A DNA stretch of 64,000 nucleotides from Ectothiorhodospira lacustris (GTDB lineage Bacteria > Pseudomonadota > Gammaproteobacteria > Ectothiorhodospirales > Ectothiorhodospiraceae): positions 1-64,000 of the forward strand of contig NZ_JAJNQN010000011.1 in NCBI RefSeq assembly GCF_022227845.1. The letters run 5' to 3'. The notes below the pieces were generated by a model, which worked only from the letters and a program-made list of their open reading frames with translations, was not told the origin of the DNA and did no database searches. The position numbers and the translations under genes were made by a program. Shown one piece after another: positions 18,648 through 28,825 of this stretch (the first letter of the stretch is position 1; each line of letters starts with the position of its first letter).

Positions 18648-20822
18648 CTACCGCAGACCCTTCGCCTTGGCCTCAATGCGACGACGGTGCAGGACCGGCT
18701 CGGTATAGCCGTTGGGCTGCTCCCGACCACGGAACACCAGATCGCAAGCGGCCTGGAAGGCCACGGAAGCTTCGAAGTCCGGGGCCATGGGACGGTAGGC
18801 CGGATCGCCGGCATTCTGCTCATCCACCACACCGGCCATGCGCTTCAAGGTCTCCATCACCTGCGCTTCGGAGCAGATGCCGTGATGCAGCCAGTTGGCA
18901 ATGTGCTGACTGGAAATGCGCAGGGTGGCCCGATCTTCCATCAGGCCCACGTTGTTGATGTCCGGCACCTTGGAACAGCCGATGCCCTGGTTGATCCAGC
19001 GCACCACATACCCCAGGATGCCCTGGGCATTGTTGTCCAGCTCCTGCTGGATCTCCTCGGCCGTCCAGGCGGGACCGGCTTCCACCGGAATGGTAAGGAT
19101 GTCGTCCAGACCGGCGCGGCGTTGGCCCGCCAGCGACTCCTGCACCTGGGCCACGTTCACCTGGTGATAATGCAGAGCATGCAGGATGGCCGCCGTGGGG
19201 GATGGCACCCAGGCGGTGTTGGCACCGGCCTTGGGATGGGCCACCTTCTGCTGCAGCATCTGCGCCATCAGGTCCGGCATGGCCCACATGCCCTTGCCGA
19301 TCTGGGCGCGGCCCTTGAGACCACAGGCCAGACCCACGTCCACGTTCCAGTCTTCATAGGCGGATAGCCAGCGGGCCGCCTTCATGGCGCCCTTGCGCAT
19401 CATGGGGCCGGCCTCCATGGAGGTGTGCATCTCGTCGCCGGTGCGATCCAGGAAACCGGTATTGATGAAGACGATGCGTTCCTTCACGGCACGGATGCAG
19501 GCCTTGAGGTTCACCGTGGTGCGGCGCTCCTCGTCCATCACGCCCATCTTCAGGGTGTTGCGCTTCATGCCCAGGACATCTTCCACCCGGGCGAAAAGTT
19601 CGTCGGCAAACGCCACTTCCTCCGGGCCGTGCATCTTGGGCTTGACGATGTAGACCGAACCGCAGCGGGAGTTGTGCAGACCGTCGCCGCGCTTGAGATC
19701 GTGCAGGGCGATCAGACTGGTGAACATGGCGTCCAGGATGCCCTCGGGCACCGGGTTACCGTCCTGGTCCAGCACGGCGTCGATGGTCATCAGATGACCT
19801 ACGTTGCGCACGAACATCAGGGAACGCCCCGGCAGGGTCAGGGTGCCGCCCTGGGGGCGGGTGTATTCCCGGTCCGGTTCCATGCGCCGGATCACTTCCC
19901 GGCCGGCCTTGTGGAAGCTGGCGGTGAGATCCCCTTTCATCAGGCCCAGCCAGTTGCGATAGACCACTACCTTGTCCTCGGCATCCACCGCGGCCACGGA
20001 GTCCTCGCAGTCCATGATGGTGGTGAGGGCCGCTTCCATAAGCAGGTCCTTGATGCCGGCACTGTCGGTCTTGCCGACCGTGCTGGCGGCATCGAACTGG
20101 ATCTCGAAATGCAGATCATTGTGCCCCAGCAGGATGGCCTTGGGTGCCCCGGCATCGCCCTGGTAGCCGCGAAGCTGTGCCGGGTCCTTGAGTTCACTCA
20201 GGCTGCCGTCGGCCAGGGTGACTTGCAGAACGCCCTCCACCACGGCATAGCCCCGGGAACCCACATGACTGCCGCGGGCCAGGGGCGCAGCCTGGTCCAG
20301 GAAGTCACGGGCAAAGGCGATGACCCTGTCGCCGCGCTTGGGATTGTAGCCAGTGCCGCGCTCGCAGCCATCATCTTCGCTCAGGGCGTCGGTGCCGTAG
20401 AGGGCATCATAGAGACTGCCCCAGCGGGCATTGGCGGCGTTCAGGGCGTAGCGAGCATTCATTACCGGCACCACCAGCTGGGGTCCGGCCTGGCGGGCGA
20501 TCTCCGGGTCCACCTGTTCGGTGGTGACCTGGAAATCCTCCCCTTCCGGCTGCAGGTAGCCGATCTCGGTCAGGAAGGTCTTGTAGACCGCCATGTCCAC
20601 GGCACCGAGATGCTGTCGATGCCAGGTGTCGATACGGACCTGGAGATCATCCCGTTTGGCCAGCAGTTCGCGGTTTTTCGGCGCCAGCTCGTGGATGACG
20701 GCATCCAGACCGTTCCAGAAGGCATCGGCGGCCACACCCGTGCCGGGCAGCGCCTCGTTATTGATGAAGTCGTGCAGCTCCCGGGCAACCCGCAGGCGAC
20801 CCGCTGAGACGTAATCATTCAT
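18648..20822 (-). CDS. glcB: Malate synthase G
   Basis: 724 residues, the usual length of the monomeric G-type enzyme that condenses glyoxylate with acetyl-CoA to malate. The family-specific blocks are present ([66 protein letters not shown]). An AGAGGA site precedes the ATG. No isocitrate lyase gene is in the window; the glyoxylate could come from glycolate through GlcD. Confidence 0.96.
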   Translation of the reverse strand: MNDYVSAGRLRVARELHDFINNEALPGTGVAADAFWNGLDAVIHELAPKNRELLAKRDDLQVRIDTWHRQHLGAVDMAVYKTFLTEIGYLQPEGEDFQVTTEQVDPEIARQAGPQLVVPVMNARYALNAANARWGSLYDALYGTDALSEDDGCERGTGYNPKRGDRVIAFARDFLDQAAPLARGSHVGSRGYAVVEGVLQVTLADGSLSELKDPAQLRGYQGDAGAPKAILLGHNDLHFEIQFDAASTVGKTDSAGIKDLLMEAALTTIMDCEDSVAAVDAEDKVVVYRNWLGLMKGDLTASFHKAGREVIRRMEPDREYTRPQGGTLTLPGRSLMFVRNVGHLMTIDAVLDQDGNPVPEGILDAMFTSLIALHDLKRGDGLHNSRCGSVYIVKPKMHGPEEVAFADELFARVEDVLGMKRNTLKMGVMDEERRTTVNLKACIRAVKERIVFINTGFLDRTGDEMHTSMEAGPMMRKGAMKAARWLSAYEDWNVDVGLACGLKGRAQIGKGMWAMPDLMAQMLQQKVAHPKAGANTAWVPSPTAAILHALHYHQVNVAQVQESLAGQRRAGLDDILTIPVEAGPAWTAEEIQQELDNNAQGILGYVVRWINQGIGCSKVPDINNVGLMEDRATLRISSQHIANWLHHGICSEAQVMETLKRMAGVVDEQNAGDPAYRPMAPDFEASVAFQAACDLVFRGREQPNGYTEPVLHRRRIEAKAKGLR

Positions 20823-20882
20823 GAAAGCTGTCCTCTGCTCGAAATTCAGGAGGGTGGGTCGTCAACACCCCACGCAACTCGA

Positions 20883-21542
20883 CTACTGGATCACCACCAG
20901 CGAGCCGTCGGGCATCAAATCGTACAGTTCTATCACATCCCGGTTGGTCATGCGCACACAGCCCTCGGAAGCCGGGCGTCCGATCAGGCCTTCCTCATCG
21001 GTACCGTGGATATAGATGAACCGGGAGAAGGAATCGATCCCCTCCCCCCGATTGATGCCGTATTCCAGCCCTTCCAGCCACAGGATGCGGGTGGTGATGT
21101 TGTCCTCGGGGGTGCGCCGGGGGTCGGTGACGATCTCGGCGATGCGGCCGGTATCCACCCGCCCGCGGAACACGGTGCCCAGGGGCGCCTCATCGCCGAT
21201 CTTCTGGCTGATCCGGTGCACGCCCAGAGGGGTCCGATAGCTGCCCGCCTGGTTGCCGATGCCATGACGGGAGGTGGAAATGGGATATTCCCGCTGGATC
21301 CGCCCCTCCCTGACCACATAAAGACGCTGACTGGCCACGTTCACGATAGCCACCGGGTCCGCCATGAAGTATTCGGGAAAATCCGACTCCAGCCGTTCCA
21401 TGACGGGCTGATACCAGGGCAGCACGATCTTGTCATCGTCATGCACGGGATCGGTCTCCTCCAGCGCCCAGGCCCCCACCGAATTCAAGGGAAACAGACA
21501 CACACATACCCAGCATGCCAAGGCCAGGCACAGGCGTCTCAT
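20883..21542 (-). CDS. L,D-transpeptidase (YkuD domain)
   Basis: 219 residues from the ATG at 21540-21542, one base after the purF stop (TGACATG), so probably coupled to purF. A signal peptide (MRRLCLALACWVCVCLFPL) leads to a periplasmic YkuD domain with the catalytic motif HGTDEEGLIGRPASEGCVRM, the cysteine in SEGC. Such enzymes form 3-3 peptidoglycan crosslinks or attach lipoproteins to the wall. An upstream in-frame start (21608) lies inside purF and is unlikely. Confidence 0.9.
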   Translation of the reverse strand: MRRLCLALACWVCVCLFPLNSVGAWALEETDPVHDDDKIVLPWYQPVMERLESDFPEYFMADPVAIVNVASQRLYVVREGRIQREYPISTSRHGIGNQAGSYRTPLGVHRISQKIGDEAPLGTVFRGRVDTGRIAEIVTDPRRTPEDNITTRILWLEGLEYGINRGEGIDSFSRFIYIHGTDEEGLIGRPASEGCVRMTNRDVIELYDLMPDGSLVVIQ

Positions 21543-21543
21543 G

Positions 21544-23052
21544 TCAGGCGTTGTTGTGCAGATCCAGGTTGGCGTATTCGCGGTCCTTCTTCCGTTTTGC
21601 CAGATCATTGCGGCGTTGTTCCAGGTGTGTCAGGTAGTCGGGGCTGATCTGAGTGACGTATTCACCGGTGAATACGGAACAGTCAAACCGTTCCAGCCGT
21701 GGGTTGCCCTTGCGCACGGCGCCCATCAGGTCATCCAGATCCTGATAGATCAGGCGATCGGCCGCAATAGCCTCACAAACCTCGTTTTCGGTCCGCCCGT
21801 GGGCGATCAGTTCCTGGGCGGCGGGCATGTCGATGCCGTAGACGTTGGGGTAGCGCACCGGCGGTGCGGCGGAGGCGAAATAGACCTTCCTGGCCCCGGC
21901 CTCGCGGGCCATCATGACGATCTCCCGCGAGGTGGTGCCGCGGACAATGGAGTCATCCACCAGCAGCACGTTCTTGCCCTTGAACTCCAGGCCGATGGCG
22001 TTGAGTTTTTGGCGCACCGATTTTCTGCGCTGAGTCTGGCCCGGCATGATGAAGGTCCGGCCGATGTAACGATTCTTGATGAAGCCTTCCCGGTATTTCA
22101 CATTCAGCTCATGGGCCATTTCGATGGCCACGGTGCGACCGGTATCCGGGATGGGGATGATCACGTCGATATCGTGATCCGGCCATTCCCGCAGGATCTT
22201 CTTGCCCAGGCGTGTCCCCATGCGCATGCGGGCCCGATGCACCACCACATCGTCCATCACCGAGTCGGGGCGGGCGAAGTAGACATACTCGAAAATGCAG
22301 GGAGACAGGACGGGATTCTCCACACACTGCTGCAGATGCACCGTGCCATCCATCTCGATGTAGATGGCCTCACCCGGTGCCAGGTCACGCACCAGCTCAA
22401 AGCCCAGGGTGTCCAGGGCCACGCTCTCGGAGGCCACCATGTATTCCGTACCCTCCTCCGTCTCCCGCCGGCCGTAGACCACCGGCCGGATGCCGTGGGG
22501 ATCACGAAAGCCCAGGATGCCGCGCCCGCAGAACATGGCCACCACCCCATAGGCACCCTGGCAGCGCCGGTGCACACCGTTCACCGCCCGGAACAGGGCC
22601 TCGGGATTCAGGGACAGATTCTCCTGACGGATCAGTTCCTGGGCCAGGATGTTGAGCAGGATCTCGGAATCGGATTCCGTGTTGATGTGGCGCCGGTCCT
22701 GCAGGAACAGTTCGCGCTTGAGCTCGGCGGCATTGGTGAGATTGCCGTTATGCCCCAGGGTGATGCCGTAGGGGGAGTTTACATAGAAGGGCTGGGCCTC
22801 CGCCGAGGAAGCACTGCCGGCGGTGGGATAGCGCACATGGCCGATCCCCATGTTGCCGGTCAGACTGCGCATGTGCTGCTGAGTGAATACGTCCCGCACC
22901 AGACCGTTGTCCTTGCGCAGATGAAGATGACCATCCTCGTCGCAGGTCACGATACCGGCAGCGTCCTGACCGCGATGCTGCAATACCAGGAGGGCGTCGT
23001 ACAGCGCCTGATTGACGGGGCTGCGACCGACTATTCCGACTATCCCGCACAT
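21544..23052 (-). CDS. purF: Amidophosphoribosyltransferase
   Basis: 502 residues. The N-terminal MCGIVGIVG supplies the class II glutamine amidotransferase cysteine (Cys2), and the PRPP-binding motif [14 protein letters not shown] is intact in the C-terminal half. It catalyses the first committed step of purine synthesis. The order dedD-cvpA-purF matches other gammaproteobacteria. An AGAGG site precedes the ATG. Confidence 0.98.
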   Translation of the reverse strand: MCGIVGIVGRSPVNQALYDALLVLQHRGQDAAGIVTCDEDGHLHLRKDNGLVRDVFTQQHMRSLTGNMGIGHVRYPTAGSASSAEAQPFYVNSPYGITLGHNGNLTNAAELKRELFLQDRRHINTESDSEILLNILAQELIRQENLSLNPEALFRAVNGVHRRCQGAYGVVAMFCGRGILGFRDPHGIRPVVYGRRETEEGTEYMVASESVALDTLGFELVRDLAPGEAIYIEMDGTVHLQQCVENPVLSPCIFEYVYFARPDSVMDDVVVHRARMRMGTRLGKKILREWPDHDIDVIIPIPDTGRTVAIEMAHELNVKYREGFIKNRYIGRTFIMPGQTQRRKSVRQKLNAIGLEFKGKNVLLVDDSIVRGTTSREIVMMAREAGARKVYFASAAPPVRYPNVYGIDMPAAQELIAHGRTENEVCEAIAADRLIYQDLDDLMGAVRKGNPRLERFDCSVFTGEYVTQISPDYLTHLEQRRNDLAKRKKDREYANLDLHNNA

Positions 23053-23094
23053 GGGGTGTGCCTCTTTGGTGATTCTGGGAAGACAGGGAGCTGA

Positions 23095-23589
23095 TCAGCC
23101 CCCGAAAGAAAAGTGAGACGCCAGATCCGGTGGCAGATAATCGCGCAGCCAAAGGGCGATGCGCTCAAAGTGGGGAACCAGAAGGCTCTCCTGCCACCAG
23201 GGTTCCTGCGGAATCACCGTCAGGCCCATGAGCAGGATCACCACGGCCACGATCAGACCGCCGCGGGCCAGACCGAACACCGCACCGATGCTCCGGTCCG
23301 TCCCCGACAGGCCCGTCTTCTTGACCATCTGACCGGCCAGGACATTGACGATCCCGCCCACCAGCAAGGTAACGATGAACAGGATGGCAAAGGCAATGCC
23401 CAGCCGGAGGGTGGGATCTTCCAGACCGAACGGCAAATGCCCGGCCAGGACACCGGAATAAGCCAGGGAGACCCAGAAGGCCAGAATCCAGGTGGCCAGG
23501 GAGATGGCCTCCTTGACGAAGCCACGAAACAGGCTGATCACCGTGGAAACCGCCACGATACCCAGGATAACGAAATCGATCCAGATCAT
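23095..23589 (-). CDS. cvpA: CvpA family membrane protein
   Basis: 164 residues from the ATG at 23587-23589, matching the MVWIDYAI start of E. coli CvpA as I recall it; a GTG two codons earlier is in frame. Four hydrophobic segments (WIDFVILGIVAVSTVISLF, LATWILAFWVSLAYSGVL, LGIAFAILFIVTLLVGGIVNVL, GGLIVAVVILLMGLTVI) mark an inner membrane protein. CvpA was first linked to colicin V production; its general role is envelope-related and poorly defined. It precedes purF in the same direction. Confidence 0.9.
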   Translation of the reverse strand: MIWIDFVILGIVAVSTVISLFRGFVKEAISLATWILAFWVSLAYSGVLAGHLPFGLEDPTLRLGIAFAILFIVTLLVGGIVNVLAGQMVKKTGLSGTDRSIGAVFGLARGGLIVAVVILLMGLTVIPQEPWWQESLLVPHFERIALWLRDYLPPDLASHFSFGG

Positions 23590-23666
23590 ATTCACAGAGA
23601 TGAAATTATCATGACGCGGAGTTTAACAGAGATTGGGGCGTTCATCGGCAACCGGATGGCGAGCCG

Positions 23667-24329
23667 TCAGGGATGGCTGACGACAATCCCTCTGAGTGAG
23701 TGTTCATGCTGAAGCCTGACCTGCAGGGACTGGGCGGCATGACGCTCCAGTTCCGGGCCCACCTTGACCCGGTAGAAGACGCGGCCATCGGCGCTCGTGC
23801 GCTCCACGAAGGCCGGAAACCCTGCCTGGCGCAGCCGGTCCGCCTCGCCTCGCGCATTGGTCTCCTGACCGAAGCTGCCCACCTGGACCACCCAGCCGCC
23901 GGCAACCGGTGTATTGGGGTCGGGAGAACGCACCGGAGTCGGACTGCGGGATTCCGCGGGCGGGGGTGGCGGCGGCGACGCCTCCGGCACGGACCGGGCC
24001 TGGGGCCGGACCTGAGGGGGAGGCGTAGAAGGCACCGGCGAGTCAACCGGCGACGGCGGGGCCATGGTGGCCGGGCGCCGCTCCTGGATCGGTGCCGGCA
24101 CGGGGCGCTCAAAGAGCGGTTCCGGCGGCACCGGTTCCGACAGGCTCAGGCGTGCCTCCCGTCCAGCACCATCCAGCAGCATGGGAAGGAAGATGACGGC
24201 CAGGGCCACCAGCACGGCAGCCCCGACAAGGCGTTGTTTCAATGGTGTTTCCACGGCTTGGGCGTCCTCGGGCGGCAAGTATAAACCATTCCCCTCCCCA
24301 AGGCCCCCTTCCGCTTCAATCCCCCTCAT
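23667..24329 (-). CDS. dedD: SPOR-domain cell-division protein, DedD-like
   Basis: About 220 residues. A short cytoplasmic start, one membrane helix (LVGAAVLVALAVIFLPMLLDG), a long proline-rich periplasmic linker, and a C-terminal SPOR domain (GGWVVQVGSFGQETNARGEA) that binds denuded septal glycan. Position before cvpA-purF fits DedD. It overlaps the end of the GNAT gene by about 14 bases. folC, often upstream of dedD, is absent here. Confidence 0.85.
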   Translation of the reverse strand: MRGIEAEGGLGEGNGLYLPPEDAQAVETPLKQRLVGAAVLVALAVIFLPMLLDGAGREARLSLSEPVPPEPLFERPVPAPIQERRPATMAPPSPVDSPVPSTPPPQVRPQARSVPEASPPPPPPAESRSPTPVRSPDPNTPVAGGWVVQVGSFGQETNARGEADRLRQAGFPAFVERTSADGRVFYRVKVGPELERHAAQSLQVRLQHEHSLRGIVVSHP

Positions 24330-24828
24330 CGAATTCACGTCGCCCCAGCCTCAGATGCATGAGCACACCGGCACGCCCCTGAGCATCCTCATGGCGATCC
24401 ATGCCGTAGGGCATGAAGCCCTTCTCGTAGCACATGAGCAACGCCGGGACATCCTCGGTGGAGACCCGCACATGCATCTCCCGGCAACGCACCTCCCGAA
24501 AGGCGCAACCCATGAGATGGTCCAGCAGACGGGAGCCGATACCACGCCCCCTCAGATCGGCGCGTACCACCAGGTGCCCCACAAAACCCGCCGCCCCCGG
24601 CTCCAGGGATTCCAGGGTACCGAAAGCCACCACCTCGCCCCGATATTCCACCACCTGCGCGCGGGCACTGTCGGCAACCACCCTCTGCAGCCATTCCGGC
24701 GACACCGGATGGGCCGCGCCGGGAAATACCCAGTCCGCCTCACGGGCATCCTCCGGCAATTGAGTGATGACGCCCAGATCGCTCGACGACACAGGGCGGA
24801 TGAGAAGACGCGATGGATCGTACTTCAC
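24316..24828 (-). CDS. GNAT-family N-acetyltransferase
   Basis: 170 residues from a GTG at 24826-24828. The acetyl-CoA binding motif LVVRADLRGRGIGSRLLDHLMG and the flanking strands (LLIRPVSSSDLGVI, VAFGTLESLEPGAAGFVGHL) define the fold. The start is uncertain: the frame stays open to 24981 with ATGs at 24939 and 24924, but that leader is rich in Pro, Gly and Ser and leaves almost no room for a promoter before the divergent hpnC. The substrate is unknown. Confidence 0.75.
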   Translation of the reverse strand: MKYDPSRLLIRPVSSSDLGVITQLPEDAREADWVFPGAAHPVSPEWLQRVVADSARAQVVEYRGEVVAFGTLESLEPGAAGFVGHLVVRADLRGRGIGSRLLDHLMGCAFREVRCREMHVRVSTEDVPALLMCYEKGFMPYGMDRHEDAQGRAGVLMHLRLGRREFDEGD

Positions 24829-24965
24829 GTTCGATGAAACCTCGTTGGTTTGGTCCGGCAGAGCCGTCCAGGATCCCGGCCCGGGGGCACGTCCCGCAGA
24901 CGATAACGGTCGCTCCGGTGGCATGGTAGACTGACCCATTCCCACATTGCCTGCGACCCGACGCG

Positions 24966-25835
24966 ATGCACGCCGTTTCACTCAGCACCCGGGAAGCCTA
25001 TCGCGAATGCCTGCGGCAGGCCCACAGTCACTATGAAAACTTCCCGGTGGCCTCCAAGCTGGTGCCGGCCCGTCTGCGCGGACCCATCGCCGCCATCTAC
25101 AGCTTTGCCCGCCGCGGCGACGATCTCGCCGACGAGGGGGAGCGCCCCGCCCCGGAACGCCTGGCCGCACTGGATGACTTGGCGGCCCGCCTGGATGCCG
25201 CGGTGGCGGGGACGCCGGACCCTGACCCGACCTTCATCGCCCTGGCCCATGCCATCCCCGCCCACGACCTGCCCCCATCGCTGTTCCACGATCTGCTGAA
25301 TGCATTTCGCCAGGATGTCGTCAAGACCCGCTACGAGGACTTCGGCGAGCTGGTCCAGTACTGCCGCTGCTCCGCCAACCCGGTGGGCCGCCTGCTGCTT
25401 CACCTGAGCGGCGAGGCCGACGAGCGGCGCCTTGCCCTGTCCGATGCCGTCTGCACCAGCCTGCAGCTGATCAACTTCTATCAGGACCTGGCCCAGGACT
25501 ATCACGAGATGGGGCGGATCTACATCCCCCGGGATGACATGGCGCGCTTTGGCGTCACCGAGGCCCATTTCCGCGACCGCATCACCGACCCGCCCTTTCG
25601 CAGCCTGATGCGCTACCAGTACCAGCGCGCCGACCAGCTGCTACGCAACGGCGCCCCTCTGGGCGGCCTGCTGAAGGGACGCATCGGCCTGGAGATCCGC
25701 CTCATCATTGTGGCCGGCGCCCGGGTCCTGTGGCACCTGCAACGCCAGCAGGACGACCTGTTTTCCCGACCTCGCCTGCGGGCCCGGGATTATCTGGTCA
25801 TTCTGCGCGACGGCCTCATTCCCCGTCGCCGCTGA
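24966..25835 (+). CDS. hpnC: Squalene synthase-like HpnC (hydroxysqualene synthase)
   Basis: 289 residues of the squalene/phytoene synthase family. The two aspartate-rich metal sites read RRGDDLADE and NFYQDLAQD, followed by the HpnC-type YHEMGRIYIP segment. In the HpnCDE route HpnD makes presqualene diphosphate from farnesyl diphosphate, HpnC converts it to hydroxysqualene and HpnE reduces that to squalene. It is the first gene of a tight plus-strand operon. The ribosome site is poor. Confidence 0.92.
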   Translation: MHAVSLSTREAYRECLRQAHSHYENFPVASKLVPARLRGPIAAIYSFARRGDDLADEGERPAPERLAALDDLAARLDAAVAGTPDPDPTFIALAHAIPAHDLPPSLFHDLLNAFRQDVVKTRYEDFGELVQYCRCSANPVGRLLLHLSGEADERRLALSDAVCTSLQLINFYQDLAQDYHEMGRIYIPRDDMARFGVTEAHFRDRITDPPFRSLMRYQYQRADQLLRNGAPLGGLLKGRIGLEIRLIIVAGARVLWHLQRQQDDLFSRPRLRARDYLVILRDGLIPRRR

Positions 25836-25887
25836 AGACCCGACCTGTGGTAGTTTAAGCCCCTGGCGACAACCAGAACCAAGGCCC

Positions 25888-26751
25888 ATGACCCCCGACC
25901 AGTACTGTCAGGAAAAGGCCGCCGGCAGCGGCTCCAGCTTCTATTACAGCTTCCTGTTCTTACCCCCGGAACGGCGCCGGGCCATCACGGCCCTGTACGC
26001 CTTCTGTCGGGAGGTGGACGATGTGGTGGACGAGTGCCATGACCCGGCCGTGGCCCGCGCCAAGCTGGACTGGTGGCGGGAGGAAGTCACCCGCACCTTC
26101 CAGGGTCAGGCCACCCACCCGGTCTGCCAGGCGCTGCAGCCCTTGCTGGAACGCTTCAACCTGCCGCAGGAGCATTTCCGGGAAATCATCGACGGCATGC
26201 AGATGGATCTGGACCATGATGCCTATCCCACCTTTACGGAACTCTCCCTGTATTGCTATCGAGTGGCTTCGGTGGTGGGTCTGATGTCGGCGGAGATCTT
26301 CGGCTACGAGGATCGCCGGACCACCCGCTACGCCCACGATCTGGGCATGGCCTTCCAGCTCACCAACATCCTCAGGGACGTGCTGGAAGATGCCCGGCGA
26401 GGCCGCCTCTACATCCCCCTGGATGAACTCAAGCAGTTCGACGTACAGCCGGTGGACCTGCAAAGACCCCAGACCTCCGAACACCTCCAGGCCCTGTTCG
26501 CCTTTCAGGCGGACCGCGCCCGGGAGTACTACCGCCGCGCCTTCGAGCATCTGCCGGAGGGTGATCGCTATGCCCAGCGCCCCGGCATCATCATGGCGGG
26601 CATCTACCGCACCCTGCTGGATGAGATTGCCGCCGACGGCTACCGGGTGCTGGAACAGCGGGTCCGGCTGACGCCCCTGAGAAAATTCTGGATCGCTTGG
26701 CGGATTGCCCGGCAGGAAAAACGTCGTCACAGAAAGGCCGGACGGCAATGA
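25888..26751 (+). CDS. hpnD: Presqualene diphosphate synthase HpnD
   Basis: 287 residues from the ATG at 25888 (AAGG just upstream). Squalene/phytoene synthase family: FYYSFLFLPPERRRAI start, first metal site REVDDVVDE, and second NILRDVLEDARRGRLYIP. Its stop overlaps the hpnE start (ATGA), so the two are translationally coupled. Confidence 0.94.
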   Translation: MTPDQYCQEKAAGSGSSFYYSFLFLPPERRRAITALYAFCREVDDVVDECHDPAVARAKLDWWREEVTRTFQGQATHPVCQALQPLLERFNLPQEHFREIIDGMQMDLDHDAYPTFTELSLYCYRVASVVGLMSAEIFGYEDRRTTRYAHDLGMAFQLTNILRDVLEDARRGRLYIPLDELKQFDVQPVDLQRPQTSEHLQALFAFQADRAREYYRRAFEHLPEGDRYAQRPGIIMAGIYRTLLDEIAADGYRVLEQRVRLTPLRKFWIAWRIARQEKRRHRKAGRQ

Positions 26752-28082
26752 ACCACCCTGATACCGACATCTGTATCGTGGGCGCCGGCTGGGCCGGGCT
26801 GAGCGCGGCGGTGCAGCTGGCCCAGGCGGGTCGACAGGTCACGGTACTGGAAGCGGCCCGAACCCTGGGGGGACGGGCACGGCAGGTGGACCTGGACGGT
26901 CTTCCCCTGGATAACGGCCAGCATCTGCTGCTGGGCGCCTATACCCATGTCCTGCGGATGATCGAAACCATGGGTCTGCAGGAGTCCCGTATCTTCCTGC
27001 GCCTGCCCCTGGACCTGAGCATGCGGGAATCGGGGATGCCGGAACTGTCCCTGTCCAGCCTGTTCCTCCCGGCCCCCTTCCATCTACTGGCCGGGCTGCT
27101 CACCGCCCGCGGCATGCCCGGCAAGGACCGCCTGCAGGCCCTGCCCGGCCTGGCGCGGCTGATGCGGTGGAAGGGTCCGGAAGACATGCCGGTATCCCGA
27201 CTGCTGCATGAACACAAGCAACCCGACACACTGATCCGGCAGCTCTGGATCCCCCTGTGTCTGGCCACCCTCAACACCCATCCCGCCGAAGCCTCGGCCC
27301 GGCTGTTCACCGCTGTGCTGCAGGGTACCTTCTCCGGTCATCGCAGCCATGCGGACTTGCTGATTCCCAAGGTCAGCCTGAGCGAGGTCCTGCCGGAGCC
27401 TGCCCGCCGCCATCTGGAATCCCTGGGTGGGGCGGTCATCACCGGCGCCCGGGTCCAGGCCGTGCAGCGCGACGGCCACGGTTTCCGGCTGCAGCTGCGG
27501 GAAGGGGAGGCATATCGGTGCCGGCAAGTGATTCTGGCCACGCCCCACGGGATCGCCGCCCAGCTGCTGACCGATTTTCCCGCCCTGGCGGAGACGGCTG
27601 CCAATCTTGAAGCCCTGCCCTGCGAACCCATCTGCACCGTCTACCTGCGCTATCCGGAAGACACCCGCCTGAGCACGCCTTTCCACGGCATGCTGGGCAC
27701 CACCGGACAATGGGTCTTCGACCGGCGCTTCACCGGCCAGCCCGGGGTCATGGCGGTGGTCATCTCGGCCTCCGGCCCGCACATGGACCTGGACAATCAG
27801 GCCCTGGCGGCCCAGATCCAGGCTGAGTTGCACATGCTCTTTCCCGCCTGGCCCACCCCCCTGCAGCACTGGGTGATCCGGGAAAAGCAGGCCACCTTCA
27901 AGGCGGCGGTGAACTGCGACCAACTGCGCCCCGGCAATCGCACCGCCGAGACCGGCCTCTGGCTGGCAGGCGACTACACGGCCAACGGCTTGCCGGCCAC
28001 CCTCGAAGGGGCGATCATCAGTGGTCTGGAATGCGCCGAATCACTGCTGCAATCGAATGATTCAACCACGGAATACCCATGA
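26748..28082 (+). CDS. hpnE: Hydroxysqualene dehydroxylase HpnE
   Basis: 444 residues. The N-terminal FAD-binding motif is IVGAGWAGLSAAVQLAQAG; family blocks such as LDNGQHLLLGAYTHVLRMI and the C-terminal LWLAGDYTANGLPATLEGAI identify the squalene-associated FAD-dependent desaturase family. It finishes squalene synthesis. Start overlaps the hpnD stop and its stop overlaps the next start (ATGA both times). No squalene-hopene cyclase (shc) is in the window. Confidence 0.93.
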   Translation: MNHPDTDICIVGAGWAGLSAAVQLAQAGRQVTVLEAARTLGGRARQVDLDGLPLDNGQHLLLGAYTHVLRMIETMGLQESRIFLRLPLDLSMRESGMPELSLSSLFLPAPFHLLAGLLTARGMPGKDRLQALPGLARLMRWKGPEDMPVSRLLHEHKQPDTLIRQLWIPLCLATLNTHPAEASARLFTAVLQGTFSGHRSHADLLIPKVSLSEVLPEPARRHLESLGGAVITGARVQAVQRDGHGFRLQLREGEAYRCRQVILATPHGIAAQLLTDFPALAETAANLEALPCEPICTVYLRYPEDTRLSTPFHGMLGTTGQWVFDRRFTGQPGVMAVVISASGPHMDLDNQALAAQIQAELHMLFPAWPTPLQHWVIREKQATFKAAVNCDQLRPGNRTAETGLWLAGDYTANGLPATLEGAIISGLECAESLLQSNDSTTEYP

Positions 28083-28825
28083 TCCCGCAACAACTGCTCA
28101 CCTATTCTCCGGCCCCGGATCTGCTCAAGGACCGGGTCATCCTGGTGACCGGTGCCACGGGCGGCATCGGCCGTACCCTGTCTCTGACCTGCGCCGCCCA
28201 TGGCGCCACCGTGATCCTGCTGGACAAAGTGATCAAGTCACTGGAAAAGGTCTACGACGAGATCGAAGCCGCCGGTGGTCCCCAGCCGGCCATCTACCCC
28301 ATGAACCTGGAAGGTGCCACCGCCAAGGACTATCAGGATCTGGCGGAGAACGTGGGCAACGAGTTTGGCCGTCTGGACGGTCTGGTCCACAATGCCGCTT
28401 TCGTGGGCTACCTGACCCCACTCAAGCACTATGACCTGGAGCTGTGGGCCAAGGTCATGACAGTGAACCTGCATGCCCCCTTCCTACTCACTCACGCGGT
28501 GCTGCCGCTGCTGGAACAATCCCCTGACCCGGCCGTGGTGTTCTCCACCCATGACTGCCAGAAGGCATACTGGGGAGGATTCGGGGTGGCCAAGGCAGGA
28601 CAGCAAGGCCTGATGGACATTCTGGCCAAGGAGTATCAGGGGGACCGCAAGATGCGGGTCAACGGCGTAGACACCGGCCCGATCCGCAGCCGGTTGCGGG
28701 CGGAGCAGTATCCGGGTGAGGACCCCACCACGCTGGCCACCCCTGAAGAGGTCATCGGGCCGTATCTGTATCTGCTGGGACCGGACGCCGGTCAGACCAC
28801 GGGACAGAACCTCAAGCTGGCCTGA
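28079..28825 (+). CDS. YciK-like short-chain dehydrogenase with altered active site
   Basis: 248 residues of the SDR fold, closest to YciK by my reading. The NAD(P) motif VTGATGGIGRTLS and the NNAG-equivalent HNAAF are present. The catalytic YxxxK motif reads F168-G-V-A-K172 (in WGGFGVAK), so the tyrosine is phenylalanine and only the lysine remains; the usual serine loop is also changed (VVFSTHDCQKAYW). The start overlaps the hpnE stop (ATGA), tying it to the squalene operon. It may be a catalytically altered or non-catalytic member. Its last 34 bases overlap the convergent glycosylase gene. Confidence 0.82.
   Translation: MIPQQLLTYSPAPDLLKDRVILVTGATGGIGRTLSLTCAAHGATVILLDKVIKSLEKVYDEIEAAGGPQPAIYPMNLEGATAKDYQDLAENVGNEFGRLDGLVHNAAFVGYLTPLKHYDLELWAKVMTVNLHAPFLLTHAVLPLLEQSPDPAVVFSTHDCQKAYWGGFGVAKAGQQGLMDILAKEYQGDRKMRVNGVDTGPIRSRLRAEQYPGEDPTTLATPEEVIGPYLYLLGPDAGQTTGQNLKLA

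Noticed and set aside
19425-20807. 460-codon plus-strand open frame opposite malate synthase G
   Set aside because: Malate synthase fills the minus strand with conserved motifs; the antisense frame is His/Gln/Gly-rich with no family features.
24829-24981. Upstream extension of the GNAT gene as coding
   Set aside because: The leader is Pro/Gly/Ser-rich, aligns with nothing in the fold and overlaps the start of the divergent hpnC gene.
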